Below, in pieces: positions 18,202 through 27,734 of a DNA stretch of 64,000 nt (the stretch's first letter is position 1; every line of letters begins with the position of its first letter). Source of the stretch: Corynebacterium uberis (GTDB lineage Bacteria; Actinomycetota; Actinomycetes; Mycobacteriales; Mycobacteriaceae). The DNA is taken from positions 620,001 to 684,000 of the forward strand of contig NZ_CP085051.1 in assembly GCF_020616335.1 (NCBI RefSeq), given 5' to 3'. The notes beneath the pieces are model-generated. The model did not search any database. It was not told the DNA's origin and saw only the letters and a program-made list of their open reading frames with translations. The position numbers and the translations under genes were made by a program.

Positions 18202-19278
18202 GTGGCCAATAGATTCCGGGAGCGCTTTCGCACCGACGGCGAGCTCAATTCGCTTCCGGTGCACGGCCTGTTGGGGGTCATCTCTATCCCCGGCAAGCCG
18301 CGGTCGAGCCCCTGGGTGCTCATCGCTACCCGCATCGGGTATGCGCTGCTGCTGCTCATCATCGTCTCAGTCATCGTCTACCTGGACCGCGATGGCTACA
18401 CAGAGACACTGACCTTCATCGACGCGCTGTACTACTCCGCGGTGTCCCTGTCGACTACCGGCTACGGGGATATCACTCCGGTGACCCAGCATGCGCGTCT
18501 GCTCAACATCGTCCTGATCACCCCGATGCGCATTGCCTTCCTGGTCATCTTGGTTGGCACCACGCTGTCGGTGTTGACGGAGGAGTCCCGTAAATCCCTG
18601 CTTATCCAGCGCTGGAGGAATCGCGTGCGCAACCACACCATCGTCGTCGGCTACGGAACCAAGGGGCGCTCAGCGGTGGCGGCGCTGCTGGCCGATGGGG
18701 TGCCGGCCAACCAGATCGTCATCATTGACACGGACCGCTCGGCGCTCAACCGGGCGGAAAACCTGGGCCTGGTCACCGTCTATGGCTCTGCCACCAAGGC
18801 GGATGTGCTCAAGGTCGCCGGTGTGAATCGGGCGCGCGCCGTGGTGGTTGCCCCCAACATGGATGACACGGCCGTCCTGGTCACGCTCTCGGTGCGCGAG
18901 CTAGCCCCCAGCGCCATGATCGTGGCCAGCGTGCGCGAGCACGAAAACCAGCACCTGCTGGAGCAGTCCGGGGCGGATTCGGTGGTGATTTCCTCCGAGA
19001 CCGCCGGGCGCATGCTCGGCCTGGCCACCGTCACCCCCTCAGTGGTGGAGATGATGGAAGATTTGTTGTCGCCCGATGAGGGCTTCTCCGTGGCTGAGCG
19101 TCCCGTCGCGGAGGATGAGGTGGGGGCCAACCCGCGGCATCTGGCAGACATTGTGCTGGGCGTGGTGCGCTCCGGGGAGCTCTACCGCATCGATTCGCCG
19201 GAATCGGAGACTGTCGAGCCAGGCGACCGGCTACTATTTGTCCGCCGGGTCACCGGTGATGATGTGAAGGGGCAGTAG
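18202..19278 (+). CDS. Two-TM potassium channel with RCK (TrkA-N) domain, CglK-like
   Basis: A 358-residue ion channel. The selectivity filter STTGYGD lies between two transmembrane helices (about residues 38-57 and 105-122). The cytosolic RCK domain follows with a nucleotide-binding GYGTKGRSAVAALL and a TrkA-C-like end. It resembles CglK of C. glutamicum. The GTG at 18202 is preferred because GAGAAAGGA sits 7 bases upstream; an in-frame ATG at 18142 is possible but has no such site. It lies between adnB and nudC, the Rv3200c position. Confidence 0.88.
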   Translation: MANRFRERFRTDGELNSLPVHGLLGVISIPGKPRSSPWVLIATRIGYALLLLIIVSVIVYLDRDGYTETLTFIDALYYSAVSLSTTGYGDITPVTQHARLLNIVLITPMRIAFLVILVGTTLSVLTEESRKSLLIQRWRNRVRNHTIVVGYGTKGRSAVAALLADGVPANQIVIIDTDRSALNRAENLGLVTVYGSATKADVLKVAGVNRARAVVVAPNMDDTAVLVTLSVRELAPSAMIVASVREHENQHLLEQSGADSVVISSETAGRMLGLATVTPSVVEMMEDLLSPDEGFSVAERPVAEDEVGANPRHLADIVLGVVRSGELYRIDSPESETVEPGDRLLFVRRVTGDDVKGQ

Positions 19279-19284
19279 ATCGCG

Positions 19285-20052
19285 GTGTTGATTGGCATTG
19301 ACCCGCAGTATCGGGTGGCGGTGCGCCCGGGCGGCCAGCCGGTGGATATGAGCGGCCAGGTGCCGCTCGGCGGGTTGACGGTGGGGCTTGGCCCCGAGGT
19401 GTCGGTGGCCCGCATGAGCGCAGAGCTTGTCGACGCCGCGGCCGCACAAGTCGGCGGTCGCGTTGCGGCGGTGCGGGAGCTCAGTGGGCTGCAGCTGGTG
19501 GTGCGCGCGGCGGCGGTGCTGCGGCACCGGGAGACCTGCCGCTTCGACGCGGCGACGGGAGCCGAACTGAGCTTCGCACAAGACAGCCTGGTTGGCCGCA
19601 CCCCGGAGGGCGCGCAGGTCTATCCGCAGATCAGCCCGGCGGTGATTGGGTTGGTGGCAACGCAGGACGGCCAGCGGGTCCTGCTGGGGCGCAACGCGCA
19701 GCGCGCGCAGTATTTCTCCCTGATCGCCGGCTACGTGGAGCTGGGGGAGACCATCGAGGCCGCGTTCGTGCGGGAGCTGCGCGAGGAGACCGGGGTGTTG
19801 GGTACGGATGTGCGCTATTGGGGCAGCCAGCCGTGGCCGATGTCTGGGTCTGTGATGCTCGGGGTGACGGCAACGTGCCTGGACCCCACCGCGGTCGGCC
19901 CCACGGACGGCGAGCTGGTGGAGACCCGCTGGGTCACCCGCGCCGAGCTTGCCCAGCTGCCGCTTCCCGCGCCGGGATCCATAGCGCATACGATGATCAG
20001 CTGGTGGGCGAACCACCAGGAACACCTAGAAAAGGGGGGAAATCATGATTGA
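19285..20052 (+). CDS. nudC: NAD(+) diphosphatase (NudC-type Nudix hydrolase)
   Basis: Hydrolyses NAD(H) to NMN(H) and AMP and may de-cap NAD-RNA. The 255-residue protein has a Nudix box starting GYVELGETIEAAF and ending RELREETGV, and the NudC array SQPWPM soon after. The zinc ribbon that normally precedes the Nudix box is degenerate: only one cysteine (RETC) remains. GTG start 6 bases after the channel stop; overlaps uvrD2 by 8 bases. A 13-mer copy lies at 19425-19437. Confidence 0.88.
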   Translation: MLIGIDPQYRVAVRPGGQPVDMSGQVPLGGLTVGLGPEVSVARMSAELVDAAAAQVGGRVAAVRELSGLQLVVRAAAVLRHRETCRFDAATGAELSFAQDSLVGRTPEGAQVYPQISPAVIGLVATQDGQRVLLGRNAQRAQYFSLIAGYVELGETIEAAFVRELREETGVLGTDVRYWGSQPWPMSGSVMLGVTATCLDPTAVGPTDGELVETRWVTRAELAQLPLPAPGSIAHTMISWWANHQEHLEKGGNHD

Positions 20053-22090
20053 TCTTGAGGCGTTGGATGCGGATCAGCGGGTGGCAGCGACGGCGCCGCG
20101 GGGCCCGGTGTGCATCCTGGCCGGAGCTGGCACGGGCAAGACCCGCACCATTACGTACCGGATTGCCCATCTCATCGACGCGGGATTTGTCTCGCCCCAG
20201 CGGGTGCTGGCGGTGACGTTTACGGCCCGCGCGGCCGGGGAGATGCGCGACCGGCTGGTGCACATGGGCGTCGGCGGGGTGCAGGCGCGAACGTTTCACG
20301 CCGCGGCGCGGCGCCAGCTGCGCTACTTTTGGCCGCAGGTGGCCGGGGACCTGCCGTGGCGCTTGGTGGATAACAAGTTTCCGCTGGTGGGGCGCGCCGC
20401 GCGCGGGGTGGGCCTGGAATCCCACAAGGAAATGGTGCGCGACCTGCTCGGGGAGATCGAGTGGGCCAAGGCCTCGCTGATCACGGCGGATCAGTATGCG
20501 GAGGCGATAGCCGGCAGCCACCGCACCCCGCCGGCGCGCCCGGAGCAGGTCGCCGAGGTCTACCGGCGCTATGAGGCCGCGAAGTCAACCCCGGAAGGGA
20601 TGCTGCTGGACTTTGATGACCTGTTGCTGCACACGGCAGGGGCGTTGGAAAACTCCCCGGCCGTGGCCGAGGAGTTCCGCGAGCAGTACCGCACGTTTAT
20701 TGTGGACGAGTATCAGGACGTGACCCCGCTGCAACAGCGCGTGTTGCAGGCGTGGCTGGGCCAGCGCGATGACCTGACGGTGGTGGGGGATGCGAACCAG
20801 ACCATTTACTCGTTCACGGGAGCCAGCCCGGAGTTCTTGTTGAACTTTTCGCGCGACTATCCGGACGCCACGGTGGTCAAGTTACAGCGGGATTACCGCT
20901 CGACTCCGCAGGTGACAGACTTGGCCAACACGGTCATCGGGCAGGCCCGCGGCCGCATCGCCGGCACTCGCCTCCAGCTGGAGGGGGTGCGCGCGCCGGG
21001 CCCGGAGCCGGAGTATCACGGCTATAGCGATGAGCCGACGGAGGCGCGGGAGATCGCGGGAGCGATTTTGACCCTGCTCAACTCGGGGGTGCCCGCCCAC
21101 GAGATCGCGGTGCTCTATCGCGTCAATAGCCAGTCGGCGGTCTTTGAGCAGGCGCTGTCGGATGCCGGCATCGTCTATCAGGTCCGCGGTGGAGAGGGGT
21201 TCTTCCAGCGCCCGGAGATCAAGCAGGCGATCAGCGAGCTGGTGCGCGTGGCACAGCGCCCGCGTGACGACGCCCCCTTAGCCGACGTTGTGCGCGCCGC
21301 GCTTGCCCCGCTGGGGTTGACGCCCACCGAGCCGGCCGGTGCTCAGGCGCGGGAGCGCTGGCAGCTGCTCGGCGCGCTGGCGGACCTGGCCGAGGAGCTG
21401 GCCCACGACATTCCAGACCTGGACATGCCGGGGCTGATCGCCTCCTTGCGGCAGCGCGCGGAGGCAGGCCAACCCCCGCAGGTGGCGGGGGTGACCCTGG
21501 CCAGCCTGCACGCGGCGAAGGGCCTGGAATGGGACGCGGTTTTTCTGGTGGGGCTGGTTGAGGGCACGCTGCCCATCCGGCACGCCATCAAGGCCGGGGA
21601 TCACCAGATCGAAGAAGAGCGCCGCCTGTTCTACGTGGGGATTACTCGTGCGCGCGAGCACCTGCACCTTTCGTGGTCGGCCGCCCGCCAGGAGGGCGGG
21701 CGCGGCACGCGTAAGCACACGCGTTTCCTTGACGGCATCATCGCGGAGCCAGAGATCTCTCAGACGCCACCGCGCGGCTCCCGCCCGCAGCGCTGCCGGG
21801 TGTGCGGCAGGGCGCTGCACTCGGCCACCCAGAAGGTCCTGGGCCGCCACGAGGATTGCCCGGCGGAGGCGGACGCGGCCGTGTTTGAGGGGCTGCGCGC
21901 ATGGCGCAGCGAACGCGCCCGCGAGCTGGACGTGCCCGCCTACATCGTCTTTTCGGATGCCACCCTCACCGCCATTGCTGAGGCACTGCCCAGCACGAAC
22001 GAGGAGCTGCTGGACATCTCCGGGGTGGGGCCGGTGAAGATAGAAAAGTTTGGCCCCTCCCTACTTCAGGCCCTGGAGGCTTTTCGGTAG
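20045..22090 (+). CDS. uvrD2: ATP-dependent DNA helicase UvrD2
   Basis: A 681-residue SF1A 3'-5' helicase. Motif I is AGAGTGKTRT, motif II IVDEYQDVTPLQQ, motif III GDANQTIYSFTGASP, motif V LHAAKGLEWD and motif VI RRLFYVGITRARE. The C-terminus has a cysteine-containing segment (CRVCGRALH, then HEDC) and an HRDC domain (from about residue 605), the domain plan that separates UvrD2 from UvrD1. Overlaps nudC at its start and, antisense, the next gene at its end by 30 bases. Confidence 0.95.
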   Translation: MIDLEALDADQRVAATAPRGPVCILAGAGTGKTRTITYRIAHLIDAGFVSPQRVLAVTFTARAAGEMRDRLVHMGVGGVQARTFHAAARRQLRYFWPQVAGDLPWRLVDNKFPLVGRAARGVGLESHKEMVRDLLGEIEWAKASLITADQYAEAIAGSHRTPPARPEQVAEVYRRYEAAKSTPEGMLLDFDDLLLHTAGALENSPAVAEEFREQYRTFIVDEYQDVTPLQQRVLQAWLGQRDDLTVVGDANQTIYSFTGASPEFLLNFSRDYPDATVVKLQRDYRSTPQVTDLANTVIGQARGRIAGTRLQLEGVRAPGPEPEYHGYSDEPTEAREIAGAILTLLNSGVPAHEIAVLYRVNSQSAVFEQALSDAGIVYQVRGGEGFFQRPEIKQAISELVRVAQRPRDDAPLADVVRAALAPLGLTPTEPAGAQARERWQLLGALADLAEELAHDIPDLDMPGLIASLRQRAEAGQPPQVAGVTLASLHAAKGLEWDAVFLVGLVEGTLPIRHAIKAGDHQIEEERRLFYVGITRAREHLHLSWSAARQEGGRGTRKHTRFLDGIIAEPEISQTPPRGSRPQRCRVCGRALHSATQKVLGRHEDCPAEADAAVFEGLRAWRSERARELDVPAYIVFSDATLTAIAEALPSTNEELLDISGVGPVKIEKFGPSLLQALEAFR

Positions 22091-22948
22091 CTCAGCGGGC
22101 ACCCGGGGCGCGCCGTGGGCAGCCCGGCACAGCGGGCACAGGCGGTGGGTGTGGCACTGCGAGGCAGTAGTCGTACCGTAGGGGTCCACGGTGATGACGT
22201 CACCGGGCAAAGGCGTGCTGTGCGGCCAACCCGGCGGCGCGGGCAGGCCACTGAGGATGCTTAGCCAGGCGGCCGCCCGGGCGGCCGTGGCCGCGACGAG
22301 CACCGGGTCTGCGCGCTGAGCGGCCGGGCCGTAGTCGGGGGCGACCCGGTGCCAGCCCGGGTCCGCCTGCGATCGGTGTAGGTCGCGGCACATAGGGCAT
22401 GGCCCGGAGCCCCACATGCGCAGGGGGCCGACCACCCCGCGGGCGTCCATGATCGCGGCGGGGATGATGATGTCCGCCCCGGCGACGATCGCGGGGGCGA
22501 TGGTGCGGGTGTACGCGAGCTGATCGGCAAGGACCACCGGGGTGCCGGGGGCGCTGTAGGACAGGTAACTGCGCAGGTCCTCTTGCGCGAGGGGGCGGCG
22601 CACGGTGAAGGAGAGGCTGTCGGTCAGGGCGGCGAGGGCGTCGGCAAGCGGGGAGCGGCCCACGATGATCACGGTGGGGGTCTCGGGCACCGGATGGATG
22701 ATGCCGTAGGCGAGCAGATCGGACAGTACGATCGCGGCGTCGTGGGCGTCCATGCCCGCGGCGACGAGCCGGGAGCTGAGTGTGCAGAGTTCTTCCGGGG
22801 CGTCGGCAAGCGGGCATAAGGCGGCCACGACTTGGGCGGCGTGGTCGACGTGCAAGACACCCGCGGTGGTGGCGTCGAGCCCGAATTGCACGTGGGAACC
22901 GTCGCGCAGGAGGGGCCAGCTGTAGCGCGAGAGGGCGACGACGCTCAT
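22061..22948 (-). CDS. ThiF/cyclodehydratase-like protein (Rv3196 type)
   Basis: A 295-residue protein with a winged N-terminal half and two CxxC pairs, CPMCRDLH near residue 213 and CPLCRAAH near 273, that could bind zinc. This resembles the E1-like or TOMM cyclodehydratase-related proteins annotated at the Rv3196 position in mycobacteria. I see no ATP-binding E1 motif and no precursor peptide nearby, so a bacteriocin role is not supported. It ends inside uvrD2 on the opposite strand and is divergent from the peptidase gene. Function unknown. Confidence 0.7.
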   Translation of the reverse strand: MSVVALSRYSWPLLRDGSHVQFGLDATTAGVLHVDHAAQVVAALCPLADAPEELCTLSSRLVAAGMDAHDAAIVLSDLLAYGIIHPVPETPTVIIVGRSPLADALAALTDSLSFTVRRPLAQEDLRSYLSYSAPGTPVVLADQLAYTRTIAPAIVAGADIIIPAAIMDARGVVGPLRMWGSGPCPMCRDLHRSQADPGWHRVAPDYGPAAQRADPVLVAATAARAAAWLSILSGLPAPPGWPHSTPLPGDVITVDPYGTTTASQCHTHRLCPLCRAAHGAPRVPAELPKSLQGLK

Positions 22949-22992
22949 GGCCGATCCGCCCCGCGGCGGCGAGAACAGTAATATCTCATGCT

Positions 22993-23538
22993 ATGTCCGA
23001 CCGCTCCCGCGCCGCTGCGGTTCCCGACGGCGGCGATACACCCGAAGTCACCGTCATTCGTTCTGCGCGGCGAACGCGGACGGTGCAGGCCCGCTGGGTC
23101 TCCGGGAAGATCGTCGTGCGCATCCCCGCCCGCATGAGCGCGCAAGAAGAGCGCGATGTGGTCGCCGACATGGTGGCCCGACTCCGGGCACGCAGCGCGG
23201 CGAGCGTCGGGGACGCGGAGCTGGCCTCCCGCGCCGCGGCGCTCAACGCCGACTACCTGGAGGGGCGCGCCCGCGCCGGATCGGTGAGCTGGTCTGCGCG
23301 CCAGGCCACCCGCTGGGGGTCCTGCACCACGGCCACGGGGGCGATTCGCATCAGCGATCGGCTGCGTGAGGTGCCCGGCTACGTCCTTGACGCGGTGCTC
23401 ATCCATGAGCTCGTGCACACCTTCATCCCCGGTGGGCACACCGCCGAGTTTTGGAGCTGGGCTAATCGGGCCCCGCAGGCCGAGCGCGCCCGCGGGTACC
23501 TGGAGGCCTACCAGCGCTGGGGGACTGGCTCCCGCTAA
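22993..23538 (+). CDS. YgjP-like (DUF45) metallopeptidase
   Basis: A 181-residue protein with HELVHTFIPGGHTAEFW near residue 137, the zinc-binding HExxH followed by a third histidine, and the family ATRWGSCTTATG segment before it. Likely a small cytosolic zinc peptidase. The ATG at 22993 follows TAATAT at 22979-22984 by 8 bases, so the mRNA is probably leaderless. Divergent from the ThiF-like gene with only 44 bases between starts. Confidence 0.88.
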   Translation: MSDRSRAAAVPDGGDTPEVTVIRSARRTRTVQARWVSGKIVVRIPARMSAQEERDVVADMVARLRARSAASVGDAELASRAAALNADYLEGRARAGSVSWSARQATRWGSCTTATGAIRISDRLREVPGYVLDAVLIHELVHTFIPGGHTAEFWSWANRAPQAERARGYLEAYQRWGTGSR

Positions 23539-23559
23539 AGGCCCTGGGGCGGCAGGCAG

Positions 23560-25065
23560 CTAGGAGTCCGAGCGGGGCTGTTGGTCCTGCCCGTCATCCG
23601 AATCCGAATCAGAATCCGGGGTTTCCGTCTCCTTCTCGGTGCCCTCTGTGGCGGCGTCTGTGCTGCCTTCTTCGGTGGCCAGCCGCTTCTCCAACGCCTC
23701 GATCTCGCTGATGGGATCGAAATCAGCCATGCCGCCATCATCGATGAGCCCGTCAATGAACTCGGCAGAGTTGTCCAGGTCCTCCGCGACGGGGAGGAAG
23801 TCCGGGTGATCCCACACCGCATCGCGGCGCTGGGGGCCCACGGCGGTGTCGGCGCGGGCCCACAATTCCATGGCTTCCGCGACCTTGGGGGCGGCAAATT
23901 CGATGCCCACCACCCGGGAGAAGGCCTGCTCGGCGGAGCCGCCGGTAGCGCGGCGCCGACGCCACGCCTCATTCATGGCGGCGGTCGACGGGATCCTCTC
24001 GCCCATGGCCGCGGTGACCACGTGCTCAACCCAGCCCTCGATAAGCGCCAGCAGCGTCTCCAGGCGGGTAACTGCCGCGGCGTTGCGGGAGGTGATCCGC
24101 GGGGACAGGTCCATGCCCTGCAGCTGGCTCATCGCCTCCTGGATGGCACTCGGATCGCCGGACTCCAGGTTGAGCCCGCGGGCGGCCTCCTCAATGTGCG
24201 AGGTGTCAATGACCAGCCCCTGCGCGTACTCCTCCACGGAGGAAACCAGGCGCTCCACCAGCCAAGGCACGTGGCGGAAGAGCCGCTGGCGGGCAGCCTC
24301 GCGTGCGGCGATGTAGACCAGCACCTCCTGAGAGGCGATGCCCAGATCGCGCGCGAGGGTTTGAATATTGCCGGTGAGCAGCGCGGTGGTGCCGGTGGGG
24401 GCGACCGGAATGCCAAAGTCCGACCCAGTCAACGCCTGGGTGGCCAAGTCGCCGAGCGCGTGGCCCAGCTGCATACCAAAGTTCATGCCGGACATCTGCT
24501 TCATCATCGCGGCCATGGGGCCCATCATCGAGCGGGCCTCCTCCGGAAGCGAATCCAGCTGGGCCTGGCCCATGTGCTCGGCGACCGGGGTGACCAGGCG
24601 CTTCCACATGGGCATGGTCTTATTCAGCCAATCCTCCGCGGACCAGGCCACGGGGGTGCCCTCCCCGGCGGGGAGTTCCGTGGCCTCACTGAGCCACAGG
24701 TCTGCCAGGCGTACGGCCTCCGCCACCGCGGCGGTGTCAGAATCCTTGACGCTGCCGGCCCGGTGCTGGGCGTCTAAACGCTGGCGAGCAATGCGCTCAG
24801 CCATATCAAAGTTCACCGGCCCCGCCCCGTCCGGGGAGTTCATGGAGGAACCCATGCCGCTCAGCATCTGCCCAAATTGGCTAAGAATATCGCCTAGGCC
24901 ACCGCCGGCGCCGCCGAAGCCGAAGGCCTCGAAAGGATTCGATCCGCCCCGGTTGCCGTCATTATTGGACCCGGAGTCGCCGGGCTTGCCGGAGTCGCCG
25001 GAACGATCGTCATTGTTGTCATCGCCAAAGTTGCCAAAATGGAAGCCAAATCCGCCTGTGCTCAT
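23560..25065 (-). CDS. DUF2342 (TIGR03624) zinc-dependent-metalloprotease-like protein
   Basis: A 501-residue protein. The N-terminal 80 residues are low-complexity, rich in Gly, Asn, Asp and Phe; the helical core from about residue 150 includes VLVYIAAREAARQRLFRHVPWL. The last 40 residues are acidic and disordered. The family is named as a zinc-dependent metalloprotease, but no HExxH occurs anywhere in this copy; the likely site reads REAAR. Conserved next to the PDZ-Lon protease as in Rv3195-Rv3194c. Function unproven. Confidence 0.82.
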   Translation of the reverse strand: MSTGGFGFHFGNFGDDNNDDRSGDSGKPGDSGSNNDGNRGGSNPFEAFGFGGAGGGLGDILSQFGQMLSGMGSSMNSPDGAGPVNFDMAERIARQRLDAQHRAGSVKDSDTAAVAEAVRLADLWLSEATELPAGEGTPVAWSAEDWLNKTMPMWKRLVTPVAEHMGQAQLDSLPEEARSMMGPMAAMMKQMSGMNFGMQLGHALGDLATQALTGSDFGIPVAPTGTTALLTGNIQTLARDLGIASQEVLVYIAAREAARQRLFRHVPWLVERLVSSVEEYAQGLVIDTSHIEEAARGLNLESGDPSAIQEAMSQLQGMDLSPRITSRNAAAVTRLETLLALIEGWVEHVVTAAMGERIPSTAAMNEAWRRRRATGGSAEQAFSRVVGIEFAAPKVAEAMELWARADTAVGPQRRDAVWDHPDFLPVAEDLDNSAEFIDGLIDDGGMADFDPISEIEALEKRLATEEGSTDAATEGTEKETETPDSDSDSDDGQDQQPRSDS

Positions 25066-25149
25066 GTCACCAACCTACCGGCGCGACCGACCCGGGAGCC
25101 ATAGTGCGAGCTACGCTGACAGCGAACACGCCGGGTACGCTGTCCGATT

Positions 25150-26208
25150 GTGTCCCATCAAAGCCGCCGCCTAACCACACTGACCTGGGGAGCGCTGCCC
25201 CTGCTCGCGCTGACGGTGCTGGTGAGCCTGGATCATGTTCCCGGTACCAGCATTGATCTGACCGTTCCCTATGCCGCCCAGGGGCCCGGCCCCACCATCG
25301 ATACGCTCGGCGCGGTTGATGGCAAGCAGGTCGTAGAGATCACCGGCGCGCAGGCCCAGCCGACCGACGGGCACCTCAATATGACCACCGTGTCAGTGCG
25401 CTCCCACATGACCCTGGCGCAGGCGCTGGGCCGCTGGCTGCTCACCGATGACACCCTGGTGCCCATCGAGCAGGTCTTCCCACCGGATAAGTCCCCCGAG
25501 GAGGTCACGCAAGCCAACACCATCGCCTTTTCCAACTCGGAGGCCTCCGCCACGGTGGCCGCCCTCAACCACCTCCACCGGGCGCTCCAAGTCGAGGTTG
25601 CAGACGTCCTTGGGCAGTCCGCTGCGGAAGGGACCCTCAAAGCCGGAGACGTCATCCGGGCAGTCGACGCCACCCCGGTGGATCGGCCCGGACAGGTGCG
25701 CGACGCGGTGGCGCGCCATCAACCCGGAGAGCAGCTTGCGCTGACCATCGAGCGCGACGGTGCGCGGCGCGATGTCACGGTCACCCTGGGCTCCGACCCC
25801 GAAGACCAGACTGCCCCCTTGTTGGGGATCCTCATGAGCTCCGCATCCGCCGACGGCATTGCTGTGGATTACAACCTCAGCGATATCGGCGGCCCCTCGG
25901 CGGGACTGATCTTCTCCCTGGCCGTGGTGGACAAGCTCAGCCCGGGGTCCGTGACCGGCGGCAAGTTCGTGGCGGGCACGGGCACCATCGCGGAGGACGG
26001 CACGGTGGGGCCCATCGGCGGCATCGAGCATAAGGTGACCGCGGCCCAGGAGGCGGGCGCGGAGGTCTTTTTGTCCCCGGCGGCCAACTGCCAGGCGGCG
26101 CTGGGCGGCAAGCATGATTCCATGACCGTGATCAAGGTGGATACCCTCGACTCGGCGTTGCGCTCCCTGCATGACTACGCGGAGGGCAAGCAGGTCCCCA
26201 CCTGCTAA
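25150..26208 (+). CDS. PDZ-domain Lon-type (S16) serine protease
   Basis: A 352-residue membrane-anchored protease. One N-terminal transmembrane helix (residues 7-25), a PDZ domain (about 140-220, with LKAGDVIRAVDATPV) and a C-terminal Lon protease domain with the catalytic serine in GGPSAGL and the partner lysine in GIEHKVTAAQ. Corresponds to Rv3194c. GTG start at 25150; TACGCT eight bases upstream could be a -10 box for a leaderless mRNA. Probably processes membrane or secreted proteins. Confidence 0.92.
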   Translation: MSHQSRRLTTLTWGALPLLALTVLVSLDHVPGTSIDLTVPYAAQGPGPTIDTLGAVDGKQVVEITGAQAQPTDGHLNMTTVSVRSHMTLAQALGRWLLTDDTLVPIEQVFPPDKSPEEVTQANTIAFSNSEASATVAALNHLHRALQVEVADVLGQSAAEGTLKAGDVIRAVDATPVDRPGQVRDAVARHQPGEQLALTIERDGARRDVTVTLGSDPEDQTAPLLGILMSSASADGIAVDYNLSDIGGPSAGLIFSLAVVDKLSPGSVTGGKFVAGTGTIAEDGTVGPIGGIEHKVTAAQEAGAEVFLSPAANCQAALGGKHDSMTVIKVDTLDSALRSLHDYAEGKQVPTC

Positions 26209-26267
26209 AACCCGCAGAACTGGCCGCTCCTGTTGCGGTGGCCGCTGCGCGGAGCGCCCGTGCGCAG

Positions 26268-26302
26268 GGCCACCGGGGCAACGGGGCTACCGGCTACCGG
26301 GG

Positions 26303-26323
<21 letters not shown>
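26268..26323. repeat. Short GGGGCTACC-type tandem repeat at convergent gene ends
   Basis: Between and over the 3' ends of the PDZ-Lon gene and the lipoprotein gene lie near-identical 9-base units such as GGGGCTACC and GGCTACC, encoding the Ser/Pro/Thr-rich tail of the lipoprotein. It may also act as a transcription barrier. Similar GG-phased repeats occur near 31.6 kb. Confidence 0.5.
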
Positions 26324-26986
<663 letters not shown>

Positions 26987-27092
26987 TTGACAGGGTTTCC
27001 TTTTTTAAACAATCCAGAATCCAACTTCGATGGCGCCGCACTCGGGTGCGCCCGGTGGGGGCCAAGCAGAGTCGACGCGGTACCGCTTCATA

Positions 27093-27632
27093 CTAATTCA
27101 CCGCGCCTTCCCCCCGCTCGGAGTCGAAACCGTAGGCCAGGGCGGCAATGACGTCCGGGGCCACCCCGGGGCCTCCGCGCAGTTCAACCTGGTCTTCTGC
27201 GAACAGTCCGGCGCGTTCGAGGTCCTCCGGGGAGGGGCGCAGCTGCAGCAGCGTGAGTTCCTCGCCGGTATGGAGCACACCGGAAAATAGGCGGGCGGGG
27301 CGCGGCGCGGCGTCGCTCGTTGCGGTATCGCGGAAGACAATCTCTTGTGCCAGCACCGCGCCGACGACCTGCGGCGGCCACGTCACGCGAGACAGGTAGT
27401 CTGCCAGCTCACCAGATCCGGGGCGCAGGTGGCCCGGGAGATCCTGAACCACCAGCGTCAGCGGGGAGTCATCTTCTCCGCTTATCGACGCCCCCCACTG
27501 CTCCTCGAGCACATCCGCCGGCACCAGCCCAAACAGGGTTGGGGGGCCGTCCCAGCCCTCGGCATGAACAAAGTCCACGGCCTCAAGCATGGCCTTGTTG
27601 AGCATTTGTTGGGTCAGGGGCTGGTGGGGCAT
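27093..27632 (-). CDS. PPA1309 family protein
   Basis: A 179-residue soluble, acidic protein starting MPHQPLTQQMLNKAMLEAV. The segments GWDGPPTLFGLVP and TWPPQVVGAVLAQEIVF match the actinobacterial family named after PPA1309. It is divergent from the UPF0182 gene, as in other corynebacteria. No enzymatic motif. A 13-mer copy is at 27480-27492, here read in the GASIS frame. Function unknown. Confidence 0.85.
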   Translation of the reverse strand: MPHQPLTQQMLNKAMLEAVDFVHAEGWDGPPTLFGLVPADVLEEQWGASISGEDDSPLTLVVQDLPGHLRPGSGELADYLSRVTWPPQVVGAVLAQEIVFRDTATSDAAPRPARLFSGVLHTGEELTLLQLRPSPEDLERAGLFAEDQVELRGGPGVAPDVIAALAYGFDSERGEGAVN

Positions 27633-27734
27633 GAAAGTCCTTCGTCGTTAGTCGTCATTGTTCAGACCACATAACAGTGTGCGTATGGTGGAAGACTACC
27701 GGCAGCATTTATCTACAGAACAAGGAGACCCACG

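Noticed and set aside
22061..22948. TOMM bacteriocin biosynthesis locus
   Set aside because: Only a cyclodehydratase-like partial fold; no precursor peptide, dehydrogenase or transporter nearby, and the gene is conserved beside uvrD2 in the phylum.
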